A stretch of 64,000 bases of DNA from Bathymodiolus brooksi (taxonomy: Eukaryota > Mollusca > Bivalvia > Mytilida > Modiolidae), in contig OY804588.1 of the NCBI GenBank assembly GCA_963680875.1, positions 73,990,829-74,054,828 on the forward strand, in the 5' to 3' direction. The notes under the pieces were generated by a model. The model ran no database searches, had not been told where the DNA came from, and worked only from the letters and a program-made list of their open reading frames with translations. Shown here in pieces: positions 32,326-42,373 of the stretch. Position numbers and translations under genes: made by a program. Within the stretch, counting starts at the first letter, position 1, and every line of letters starts with the position of its first letter.

Positions 32326-32465
32326 TCCTGCCACTTTTGATTGAAGTGCCTGTACCTAGCCATGAAAGTGAGTTGTCATGTATTTGTGTGTTAGGCCTGC
32401 CACTTTTGATTGAAGTGCCTGTACCAAGCCATGAAAGTGAGTTGTCATGTATTTGTGTGTTAGGG
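32326..32465. repeat. Boundary motif beyond U3, two full ~69-bp copies
   Basis: CCTGCCACTTTTGATTGAAG then TGCCTGTACC[T/A]AGCCATGA and GTCATGTATTTGTGTGTTAGG, twice, uninterrupted. This is the sequence context in which the unit ends at U1 and U2 were cut. Confidence 0.82.
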
Positions 32466-33248
32466 GTATCTATATTTTGCCTCATTTTATGATTTTGATA
32501 TTTGATTTTGGAATTGTTCCGACGGTGTGGTATTTTTGTGTTTTCATTTTATTTCTGATAAGTAAACAATGGTCAAAATGTAAATATAGTTGATACTTTC
32601 TAAGATCAGTTATTTAGTCAGCTCTAATCGAATTATTCCCCTTGTTTGGTACTTCATTATATTGTAAAACCTTCACGAACTTAGTATTTGTATATATTAT
32701 AAATCATGATGATGACTATAATTTTTGTAGAGGTGACCTCAACATAGGAGTAATGCTGTATGGTGCTACTGGAATAGTGCTACTGAAGAATGGGAAGTTG
32801 ACTATTGGGAAAGTGAAGTCATTGCATGCATGCGCTATAACAAAGCATACAACTGAAATAGCAAGTACCATTATTTAATATGGTACCCTCCTCCCCAATC
32901 AATTGTATCAAAAAATAAAATAGGATGTGCACAATAGCATTATTCCATTCCAGAGTTCATCCCCGTTTTTTTGTTTTCTGCTGCTTAATCGTTAGTTTTC
33001 TGTGTAGAGTTTTGTAAATGACTGTTTTCTTTTTTCTTTGGCCATTGTATTGTCTGTTCTTCAATTTAGTGAGTGGGTGATTGTTGTTTAATGCCAACTC
33101 TGGTATTTACTGGAGATAAAATCTCCGATATACCGGTATGTTATCTGATTGGTGACGTTTTAGTATTGATTATTGATTGAACAAATATTTAAATAGTCTC
33201 AATGACATTGTTTTTATGAATCAAAACGACCTTTGAGTTTGATATATA
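32466..33248. other. Relic-rich spacer left of the Tc1 element
   Basis: 32,474-32,555 resembles 5,014-5,090. About 32,735-32,840 resembles the minus-strand RT relic (GTGCTACTGGAATAGTGCTA). About 32,985-33,065 is a plus-strand retroelement tail piece (TTAGTTTTCTGTGTAG, then GGCCATTGTATTGTCTGTTC). About 33,105-33,245 is paralogous to U3 32,045-32,200. No intact gene. Confidence 0.6.
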
Positions 33249-34843
33249 CACTCCGACAAAAGTTAAGCACCACCCTATATTTTTATCGATATATTTTGTT
33301 ACATCAATACTGTTAAAACAATAAAATAGATATCACCATTTTTCTTACACTTCCTAAAAGACTACACCAAGGGCTCTAAAATTACCAATCTGCGAAGTAT
33401 TTATCATCCTGAAAGACGTGACTATGACGTGGCCAAAATGGGGTTCAAAACAGGCGCTGGAAAAACGTAAAACCAGTTTGTCTTTGATGGAAGTTTTTAA
33501 CATTGCATTAAAATGCAGTCTTCAGATTTTAAGAACTTTTAAATGCATCTATTGTGCGTATGTGTAAGGCATAAAAATCAATAACGAGTATATCCACCGC
33601 GTTTATTGTGAAGTTCTGTAACACGCCTCGTCATGCTTCGCACCAGACGCCTAAGCTGTTCTTGAGGGAACTGTTGCCACTCATGTAAGATAGCAGTTCT
33701 TAATTCGTCAATATTTTGACATTTTGGATTGCGTTGGTTAATTTTTCGGCCAATAAAGTCCCATACATGCTCTATATGGTTCATGTCTGGCGACATCGCA
33801 GACCATGGAATTGTTTGAACAGCCTCTTGCTGTAAAAAAAATGTTGTACAATTCGGGCTCTATGTGGCCTAGCGTTGTCGTCCATGAACATTGGCCTGTC
33901 AGCCAACGCATGATTGTCGAAATGGGGGACTACGCGTGGAGCGAGCACATTGTCACGGTATTTTTGGCCTGTCAGATTACCATCAAGAACGTACAAGTCC
34001 AACTTATAGTCAAAGGAAAAACAACCCCAGACAGTTACACCCCCACCCCAAATGGCAGTTGTGCCCAAAATGTGGTTGTCCTGAAATGAAGTGTTTCGTT
34101 GGCGCCAAACCCTTGCACGACCGTCTGTAGGGCGTAACAAAAAATGACTTTCATCAGACCAGTGGACCCGTCTCCATGTGCGAATAGTTCACCCCAAATG
34201 ATCATGTGACCAGTCAAATCGAGCATGGCGATGACGTAATGTCAACTGTGGACGTTTTATGGGTCGTCGCGCTCGCATTCCCTGATGGTGGAGGCGTCTG
34301 ATTACAGTGCGTGTGCTAATGTGACCTCCAAACGCTAAATTACCACGAAGTGCACCAGCTGTACTGAATGGCCGTTGCCGCGCCCGTCTGGATATGAGCC
34401 GGTCCTCTCTCGACGTCGTTTTGCGAGGTCTACCTGCACGTGGACGGTCAGTAACATTCCCCGTTTGACGAAAACGCTGCATCAGTCGTACAATGATGGA
34501 ATGGTTAACCCTGAAGTGGTCTGCCACCCTTCTATGGCTAAAACCACCGTTATGCATGCCACCTTTCTGGCACGGTTAATTTTCGCCGCACCATACCAAA
34601 TCAATAGAAAATGAAACTTAAAACTCTACACAAAAAAAATCAGCTTTCGTTCGCAAACACAAATGTTGAAAAGTACACGTGACACTTTACACACATAAAT
34701 AAAAATCGATCAATAACCTGTTTCACAGGTAATTAAGTATGTGTGTACAGGTAACGAAAACAGCAAACCGATTTGAAATAAGTTCATTATTAGAAAAGAT
34801 ATTATTGAAACAAGTCAGGTGGTGCTTAACTTTTGTCGGACTG
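33249..34843 (-). mobile_element. Tc1-type DNA transposon, complete ends, 1,595 bp
   Basis: Terminal inverted repeats CACTCCGACAAAAGTTAAGC (left) and the complement of CAGTCCGACAAAAGTTAAGC (right), extending through ACCACC (~26 bp). Flanked by TA on both sides (33,247-33,248 and 34,844-34,845), the Tc1/mariner target. The length is typical for Tc1. It interrupts a paralogue of the duplicated-unit end. Confidence 0.95.
33578..34594 (-). pseudogene. Tc1 transposase, frameshifted (DD34E type)
   Basis: Read right to left. A start near 34,594 (MVRRKLTVPERWHA) runs into a stop after a short deletion between two GGCATGCA-like repeats. The next frame (34,557-34,189) has the paired helix-turn-helix region with RRVADHFRVNHS, RFRQTGNVTDRPRAGRPRKT and the GRPRKTT hook. 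A further frame (34,140 down) has the first catalytic Asp in HWSDESHF and the second in FMDDNARPHRA. The last frame (33,796-33,578) has SPDMNHIEHVWD with the catalytic Glu and runs to the usual GGYTRY-type end. The second Asp to the Glu spans 34 residues allowing for the frameshift. At least three frame breaks mean no functional transposase, but the termini could still respond to one made elsewhere. Confidence 0.93.
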
Positions 34844-34845
34844 TA

Positions 34846-35171
34846 TATATAATATATACAATATATATTCTACGACTCGGAAGATCACTCAAATTGTTCA
34901 AGGTTTTTTTTACATACTTTATAATATGTATTATTATACTTTACTATAGAAACCAAGCAAGAAATAATTAAGATATTTTAAAGTTTTATTCCATGGAACA
35001 AGAAATAACTCATTATTCCCGCGGCAAACTGCACGTAGGTCAAATAACTGTGAGGGAATCTGCACGTAGCACAAAATAACTGTTTGATATTGGCGTGCTT
35101 TTGCACGTCGAACCAGTAACTAGTTATTTCCCTCAGCATGTCGAACCAATAACTAGTTGTTTCCTTCATAT
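34846..35171. other. Spacer right of the Tc1 element
   Basis: 34,860-34,930 continues the paralogue interrupted by Tc1. Then AT-rich sequence with repeated GCACGTxG and AATAACTxGTT words. No gene. Confidence 0.5.
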
Positions 35172-35315
35172 TAGTTCAGTATAATGATATGCGAGCGTAA
35201 GCGAGCTCTTTATGGTATAAAATGTGTACTTAGGATTTTTTGATAGTTCAGTATAATAATATGCGAGCGTCAGCAAGCTCTTTATGGTATAAAATGTGTA
35301 CTTAGGATTTTTTGA
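35172..35315. repeat. 72-bp tandem duplication
   Basis: TAGTTCAGTATAAT[G/A]ATATG through AAAATGTGTACTTAGGATTT occurs at 35,172 and 35,244. Confidence 0.85.
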
Positions 35316-35762
35316 CAAACATGGCTGCACATATACTGACGAATAAAAAAAATGTCGACGCTTTGTAAACACGTTCCGTGTAACACACTAACACTCAACT
35401 AATGAAGATCTTCTTAACATAAAGGTGTAATACCAGTCGAAAATTGATTGTATTGGAAAGAAACCACCTGAATCTGTGTTAAATCGAAAGTGAAAGTAGG
35501 ATTTTTGACGGTAGACATCTTCAGACTGTCTGTTTTTTCTTATATGCTGTTGATGAATTCATTTGTTTAAATCTATTCTAGAATTTATAATGATTCTCAC
35601 GTGCAACACATGCGCACATATTAATTATACACTCCGGATGTTGTGTCTGTCCTGATTATATATAGTTAAGAATACACGTACATAGTTTCTTTGTGTTATG
35701 TTATTTCTGCCTGAAACAGTTATCTAAAGTCTCCTGCAAGTAGACAACCATCACAATTAACA
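35316..35762. other. Unassigned spacer
   Basis: No coding or repeat signal that I can support. Confidence 0.4.
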
Positions 35763-36611
35763 TATGCCATTAAATGTATGTTGATTTTCGGAGTTAAGCT
35801 TCCAATTAGGTACCGCTTCCATGAGATATGAGTGTCACTTAGATTAAACTTAAGATGAATCCTGTATGAAAGTTCTTTTTTTTTTTTATTTAACATAGAA
35901 GGCTATGGAAAATTCTTTAGTGGTATTACACCTAAAGCGCAAAGGTGATCCTGAAGTCTCGTTCCCTCTCTCGTACGTCCGATACCACTGAAACCCGGAA
36001 CCCGTGTGTAATAAAAGTCATTTTGTTAGCTTGTTTTACTTATATTGATATTTCTTAATTTATTAAATCTCTTCTGACATACATGTACTGACAAGAATTT
36101 TCGTTTCTACGCGGAAGTTAACTTTTGAGATTTCGTAAGGAACGACAGCTCGATTGAATGAGACTAGATTCGGCCCTAAAAAAAGTCTATGCCATTAAAT
36201 GTATGTTGATTTTCGGAGTTAAGCTTCCAATTAGGTACCGCTTCCATGAGATATGAGTGTCACTTAGATTAAACTTAAGATGAATCCTGTATGAAAGTTC
36301 AATTTTTTTTTATTTAACATAGAAGGCTATGGAAAATTCTTTAGTGGTATTACACCTAAAGCGCAAAGGTGATCCTGAAGTCTCGTTCCCTCTCTCGTAC
36401 GTCCGATACCACTGAAAACCGGAACCCGTGTGTAATAAAAGTCATTTTGTTAGCTTGTTTTACTTATATTGATATTTCTTAATTTATTAAATCTCTTCTG
36501 ACATACATGTACTGACAAGAATTTTCATTTCTACGCGGAAGTTAACTCTTGAGATTTCGTAAGGAACGACAGCTCGATTGAATGAGACTAGATTCGGCCC
36601 TAAATAAAAGT
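35763..36611. repeat. 425-bp tandem duplication (two copies)
   Basis: TATGCCATTAAATGTATGTT at 35,763 and 36,188. The copies end in TTCGGCCCTAAA and differ by only a few bases and one A/T run, so the duplication is recent or homogenised. No open frame of note. Confidence 0.93.
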
Positions 36612-37673
36612 CGTCCCCAATATATCTCAGCCCAAAAAATCTCGACACTTTTTGATGCACAGGATGAGCGTGAAATTGCCAGATAATTTTCAGATGCGCG
36701 AGCATTCATGGCCGTGCCGGTTTCATATTACAGTTTTGTATTATGGTGTGTGTGAATTCCCTTTGATGTTAGGTGTACAATAACTCCTGATACCCACACA
36801 GAGGCGGGGCTTAACTGTACTACAACTTCTAGACTGAGATGTTGTAGCACGGTCAAAATATACAACAACTTCCTAATTATTTCTAAAATAACAAGATACC
36901 AACAAAAAAGTACACAGTGAAAATTTCGCACATTTAAACGTCTCGAAGTAACACTAAAAAGACACCAAACCATCAGAAAGCCCATTAAGAAAAAAGAAAA
37001 AAAACCAAGAGTAAAATTATTCGCTTTAATAAAGATATCGCATTAATTTCTGAATTTACACTATTTGTTTACTGAAAGATACAAAAAAAAACATGAAATT
37101 AACGCCCCAATTTCTGGTGCCAAATTTTGGCTTTAGATAAGCAAAAAATATGTCAAAATATGCATTTTTATCAAAGTTACCCCATAAAAGTACCAATATT
37201 TCGAGTACCCCAAAAAAACCCACCAACTTTTGTACACCCAAGAAACAGTAAATCCGAAAATTTGAACCCCAAAAAAATACCACGAGCCTGGGTACAGGAA
37301 ATGTTTGTGAGTATCCCTCCGGGCTCCCTCTCTGGAAGTTAAATATATAATAAATCAACTTACCAGGTTGACAATAATGGCGAATTGTCTTATTATTTAG
37401 CTCTCTTTGGGCCATTCCTCCTTTATACGTTTTACACCGCGTAATTCTCATTTTCTATTGTTTCACATGCCTGTGATAATGTTAAATCGTCTATTTCGTC
37501 TGCCGCAAACAAAAAGTCGGGTATATCACAACCGCTCATTTTGGAGCCCATGGTCAGACTACACTGATTTCCCGCGATTAGCGTTTTGATCACGTGACTT
37601 TAACACCGCGAAATTTTGACATGTCCATTAAAGATTTTGACAGCAGCAAACTGACCAATCAGAATACAAGCCC
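36612..37673. other. Unassigned region
   Basis: Contains a 131-residue minus frame (37,451-37,056) rich in F, Y and G with no recognisable motif, which I do not call. No repeat structure beyond short A/T runs. Confidence 0.4.
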
Positions 37674-37802
37674 GTTGTACTACTAGTACTGTATATCCAG
37701 TGCAACACCCTGATGTACGGTACTACATGTTCTCGTCGTCCATTGGCCGACTCGAACTGTACCGTACATCGGGCTGTTGTACTAGATATACAGTACTACA
37801 AC
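37674..37802. repeat. Foldback sequence, ~48-bp arms
   Basis: GTTGTACTACTAGTACTGTA through GATGTACGGTAC pairs imperfectly with GTACCGTACATCGGGCTGTT through ATACAGTACTACAAC; the loop is ~35 bp (TACATGTTCTCGTC...). Confidence 0.75.
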
Positions 37803-38129
37803 TATAACATATCCTTCATGAGAAGTTAATATCCATAATTATTATACCTCAGTATATATTTTCTATATAAAATTAAATGCAGATCAAATTACTATTTTGC
37901 ACATAAAATCCAATTGCTGATTTTGTTTAAATAGTTTTGATAACTGATCATGACTATTATCCCTAGTATAGGGAAATAGTCTCGATGACTATGACTATTT
38001 TCCTCGGGAAATAGTTCAGTTCAAACAGCATACGTTTTCCCGCGCTTTTATGGTTCAGATCTTTCGTGTTTTAACGTACATGCACCTACATGCCCGAGAG
38101 ATACGATTATTTGTTTACCAGACGATAAA
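37803..38129. other. Spacer with repeated GGAAATAGT words
   Basis: Around 37,950-38,020 the motifs TATAGGGAAATAGTC, GACTATTTTCC and CGGGAAATAGTTC form short imperfect inverted repeats. They share words with the foldback at 39,616. Confidence 0.45.
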
Positions 38130-38220
38130 ATGGCATCTGCTGAAGCAGGTCGATTTGCCTCGCTCTCCGAGGAGGATTTTGAGTTTAATCTTGTTGATCA
38201 ATTCTTTAAGCTGGTTAGAT
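38130..38220 (+). CDS. Possible short first exon (MASAEAGRFASLSEEDF...)
   Basis: ATG at 38,130 opens MASAEAGRFASLSEEDFEFN then LVDQFFKL, a polar acidic start unlike the surrounding low-complexity DNA. After CTG|GTTAGA at about 38,212 the frame turns hydrophobic and intron-like. The phrase GRFAS(L/V)SEE resembles starts of predicted invertebrate proteins I have seen, but I cannot assign a family. No downstream exon is identified. Could be a fragment of a duplicated or transposon gene. Confidence 0.28.
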
Positions 38221-39615
38221 TTGTTGTTAAAACATGTTTATTGTTGATATTTTTTCTTAATATTACTATTAAGAACTTCTATTTGTGTCTTTTTAATAGC
38301 CATATTTTCTCAGATTTCCTGTATCCTACCGTGACATCTGCTCGGTCATGCAATAATGTCGGTCGTTTGTTTTGATTTACAATTCTCGCGCAGCACGAGA
38401 CCAATGACGTCATTCTGTATATTCATAGCGTACATAAACACAGAGGGAATACTTTTCAACGTCAAAATTACAAGATGAGATTAAAACAGAGAAGTTGAAT
38501 TGAATAAATTCCATGCAAGTAAAAAAGATCCCTTTTACTAATGTCTTTTTTTCCTTATCATTATGCTTGTTAAATATGTTTCCATCGATGGTATTCCCCA
38601 AACATTTGTATTTTTCCGGTTTGTTGACATAATCGACATCACAGTTCATGACCGTTTCTGGAATGTAGGCCAAGCAAATTGTATTTTAAAATACTTTGAA
38701 AATATGATGATTGATCATTCAGATTCCACCATTTTCTAGAAAATGGCCGATTTTACCGGGAAAATACATGCAAGTGCTCTCCATTAGTCATAAAATGGCA
38801 GATTATTTTGCATTTCCACTGCTGCTTTAATAACAAATATACCCCTTACTTCTTGGGGTAATGAAATGAAATTCACAGAGAAGATAGAAAAAGAATTAAT
38901 TTAACAGCAATAATCAAAATTTATAGCATAAATTGAACAGAGAATTAAATTAAACCAGACAGAAAAATGAGATTGTCTGGGTAAGAAAAACCTGTCATAT
39001 TATTATAAATATCATCAACAAAACTGTATTGTTACCACTCTGTGATAATAAATGTGATTAGAAAATTGAAATCGGTCATTAATTGTTTTACCAAAATATG
39101 TCGGTCTAATAGATTGTATTGACAAAAGCAAAAACACCAAATTCACTGGATTAAATACTTTTTATGTGGGTAAGCAAGTTTAATATTTGCATCAAATAAT
39201 TAATTTTTAATACTTCAATTTCAAACTATTTAAAAAAAAACATCTTTTGAAATTTTTCAGACAAATCAATTACACTGAAAAAGCTAAAATACTGTACTTT
39301 CTTAATCTGGTTTACTTTTTAAGTTTGGTTGGCCTATGACAAAATCATGTGCTTTATTGAACTTTGACCGGCTTTATGTGACGTCATACGACGCCATTTG
39401 GAAAAAGGGTGGTAAAGAAATATGGGTCAGTATGTAATTATTATCGATCTTTTTTCCATGGAACTTTACACATGTGAGCAAGAATAGATGAGGAACAGAA
39501 TTAAAAAGAAAAAAATGTTTACTTTTCAAACATGAAAAAAATAATCAAACATTATCCAATGACTGACCGACTTATTGTCAGACGAGGATATTGCCTTTGG
39601 CTTTGGTATAATAAA
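38221..39615. other. Unassigned AT-rich region
   Basis: No gene. CCAATGACGTCA occurs at 38,401-38,412 and a second CRE palindrome TGACGTCA at 39,379-39,386. The minus frame at 38,673-38,410 shows no recognisable domain. Confidence 0.4.
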
Positions 39616-39756
39616 ACACTTATTTACTGGCTATTCGGACAATAACTTATTGTCCCCCTTGACACCAACTATTTCCCTGCGTTTCGCGTCAGGAAATAGT
39701 TGGTGTCTCGGGGGACAATAAACTTGCTATTGTCCTCATAGCCAGTAAATAGGTGT
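39616..39756. repeat. Foldback sequence, ~65-bp arms
   Basis: Left arm ACACTTATTTACTGGCTATT ... ACACCAACTATTTCCCTG. Right arm CAGGAAATAGTTGGTGTCTC ... ATAGCCAGTAAATAGGTGT. Loop about 10 bp (CGTTTCGCGT). Imperfect but obvious; a MITE or foldback element. Confidence 0.88.
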
Positions 39757-39827
39757 ATATCATTAATGAAACTGAAAGTTTTGAAGAATTACTCCTTTTC
39801 AGTGTGATTTTTACACGACCGCAAAAA

Positions 39828-39886
39828 TGTTGTGTAATGGTTAGCATGCTCACATTGAATGTGGTAGATCCATGGGTTCTAGCCCC
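39828..39886 (+). other. tRNA-like promoter fragment abutting satellite array 1
   Basis: TGTAATGGTTAGCATGC (box A-like) at 39,833 and GGGTTCTAGCCCC (box B-like) at 39,874, about 42 bp apart as in a tRNA. The 5' and 3' acceptor strands do not pair convincingly, so this is a SINE head or tRNA relic rather than a tRNA gene. The 24-bp satellite begins directly after it. Confidence 0.55.
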
Positions 39887-39887
39887 T

Positions 39888-41558
39888 GTCTACTACAGTA
39901 TCCCTACAGGCTCTTACTACAGTATCCCTACAGGCTCTTACTACAGTATCCCTACAGGTTCTTACTACAGTATCCCTACAGGCTCTTACTACAGTATCCC
40001 TACAGGCTCTTACTACAGTATCCCTAGTCTCTTACTACAGTATCCCTACAGGTTCTTACTACAGTATCCCTACAGGCTCTTACTACAGTATCCCTACAGG
40101 CTCTTACTACAGTATCCCTACAGGCTCTTACTACAGTATCCCTACATGTTCTTACTACAGTATCCCTAGTCTCTTACTACAGTATCCCTACAGGTTCTTA
40201 CTACAGTATCCCTACAGGCTCTTACTACAGTATCCCTAGTCTCTTACTACAGTATCCCTACAGGTTCTTACTGCAGTATCCCTACAGGTTCTTACTACAG
40301 TATCCCTACAGACTCTTACTACAGTATCCCTACAGGTTCTTACTACAGTATCCCTACAGGTTCTTACTACAGTATCCCTACAGGTTCTTACTACAGTATC
40401 CCTACAGGCTCTTACTACAGTATCCCTACAGGTTCTTACTGCAGTATCCCTACAGGTTCTTACTACAGTATCCCTACAGGCTCTTACTACAGTATCCCTA
40501 CAGGCTCTTACTACAGTATCCCTAGTCTCTTACTACAGTATCCCTACAGGTTCTTACTGCAGTATCCCTACAGGTTCTTACTACAGTATCCCTAGTCTCT
40601 TACTACAGTATCCCTACAGGTTCTTACTGCAGTATCCCTACAGGTTCTTACTGCAGTATCCCTACAGGCTCTTACTACAGTATCCCTACAGGTTCTTGCT
40701 ACAGTATCCCTACAGGTTCTTACTACAGTATCCCTACAGGCTCTTACTACAGTATCCCTACAGGCTCTTACTACAGTATCCCTAGTCTCTTACTACAGTA
40801 TCCCTACAGGTTCTTACTACAGTATCCCTACAGGTTCTTACTACAGTATCCCTACAGGCTCTTACTACAGTATCCCTACATGTTCTTACTACAGTATCCC
40901 TAGTCTCTTACTACAGTATCCCTACAGGCTCTTACTACAGTATCCCTACAGGCTCTTACTACAGTATCCCTACAGGCTCTTACTACAGTATCCCTACAGG
41001 CTCTTACTACAGTATCCCTACAGGCTCTTACTACAGTATCCCTACAGGCTCCTACTACAGTATCCCTACAGGTTCTTACTACAGTATCCCTACAGGTTCT
41101 TACTACAGTATCCCTACAGGCTCTTACTACAGTATCCCTACATGTTCTTACTACAGTATCCCTAGTCTCTTACTACAGTATCCCTACAGGCTCTTACTAC
41201 AGTATCCCTTGTCTCTTACTACAGTATCCCTACAGGCTCTTACTACAGTATCCCTAGTCTCTTACTACAGTATCCCTACAGGCTCTTACTACAGTATCCC
41301 TACAGGTTCTTACTACAGTATCCCTACAGGTTCTTACTACAGTATCCCTACAGGTTCTTACTACAGTATCCCTACAGTCTCTTACTACAGTATCCCTACA
41401 GGTTCTTACTACAGTATCCCTACAGGTTCTTACTACAGTATCCCTACAGTCTCTTACTACAGTATCCCTACAGGCTCTTACTACAGTATCCCTACAGGTT
41501 CTTACTACAGTATCCCTACAGGCTCTTACTACAGTATCCCTACAGGTTCTTACTACAG
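39888..41558. repeat. 24-bp satellite, array 1, about 70 copies
   Basis: Unit CTTACTACAGTATCCCTACA then GG[C/T]T. 22-bp variants (TATCCCTAGTCTCTTAC) recur. Frames read as YYSIPTGS, LTTVSLQA or LLLQYPYR repeats because 24 is divisible by three; no gene is inferred. Ends CTTACTACAGTA|CAGTGCTTGAAATGA. Confidence 0.96.
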
Positions 41559-41860
41559 TACAGTGCTTGAAATGAGGGCCGGCCCGAAAAAAATTTTTGG
41601 GCCAGTAAAAAATTAGTCACTGGTCCAAATGGCATAATGGTGGCCCAAACATTTTGTGACATTTTTTTTATGAAAAAAAGACATCAGATATCAATATATA
41701 AACAGTTTTCAGATTAAATGTTTTTTTTTATCAATATCATTAAAATTCATTCTTTCACTAGTCTCACGGGGGTTGGGGGAGGGGGAGGGGGCTCTTCAAG
41801 GTAATTTTGATAGGTACAGGTGTGCAGCTGAAATTGCGAAAACACCCCAATGCATATGAT
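41559..41860. other. Right flank of satellite array 1
   Basis: CAGTGCTTGAAATGAGGGCC then GGCCCG ... GGGCCAGTAAAAAATTAG and AGTCACTGG. The same sequence, inverted and diverged, precedes array 2 at 48,560-48,642. Then a G-rich stretch (GGGGGAGGGGGAGGGGG) at about 41,772-41,792. Confidence 0.65.
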
Positions 41861-42092
41861 TTTTTGTCTGGTTCAGAAAAAAATATTCGGACAACACACG
41901 AGTTAGAATATTTATTTTATTTTTACAGAATTTAACATTAGGTTATATGACAAAAACTCTGAATCAGATAAAAAAAATTTTCCTCCACCAAAATCAGAAT
42001 ATTTTTTTCAGCAACATTGGGAATCAGAATATTTTTTTTAGAAAAAAAACCATAACCCCCCCCCCCCCCTTCACGTTAAATGGTCGTTCCCT
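41861..42092. mobile_element. Truncated inverted copy of the MITE at 4,192
   Basis: Complement of the 4,192-4,471 element: same internal blocks (GACAAAAACTCTGAATCAGA, AGCAACATTGGGAATCAGAA) and an intact right terminus CGTTAAATGGTCGTTCCCT. The opposite terminus is not recognisable. Confidence 0.8.
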
Positions 42093-42343
42093 AGGGGGAG
42101 ATCAATGCCAATTCAACACATTGAAACTTAGAAGTATCCTGTAGATGTAGATCACATTAAAGACATCCGGAAAAGAGTAGACTAATGCCACTACAAGGAC
42201 CGCTCTTGCACTCCCCAGAGTGAAGAGTGACATCACTTGTTTCAATCCACTATGAAGAAGTGATTTTAAAGTAAAATAACTTCTCAGTTCGGGGTAATGT
42301 CAGTTATTCATTCCAAACAAGTATCTCACTTTGTTGAAATAAT
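42093..42343. other. Unassigned spacer
   Basis: Nothing recognised. Confidence 0.4.
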
Positions 42344-42373
42344 AATAAATAAATAAATAAATAAATAAATAAG
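42344..42373. repeat. (AAAT)n microsatellite
   Basis: AATAATAAATAAATAAATAA and onward, about seven tetramers. Confidence 0.85.

Larger units (their letters stand above)
24241..32437. repeat. Segmental triplication, unit 3 (U3)
   Basis: 8.2-kb third copy. Shorter mainly because ~0.62 kb upstream of the B-box gene (foldback and CRE/CCAAT stretch) is absent, along with smaller losses near 31.6-31.9 kb. Its right end continues into the undisturbed boundary motif (CCATGAAAGTGAGTTGTC) and flanking sequence. Confidence 0.92.

Noticed and set aside
33805..34130. Plus-strand frames inside the Tc1 element
   Set aside because: Antisense shadows of the transposase.
37056..37451. 131-residue minus frame rich in F and G
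   Set aside because: No motif, low complexity from T/A runs, no splice or promoter context.
39828..39886. Functional tRNA gene
   Set aside because: Boxes A and B are present but acceptor-stem pairing is not, and the 3' side runs straight into satellite.
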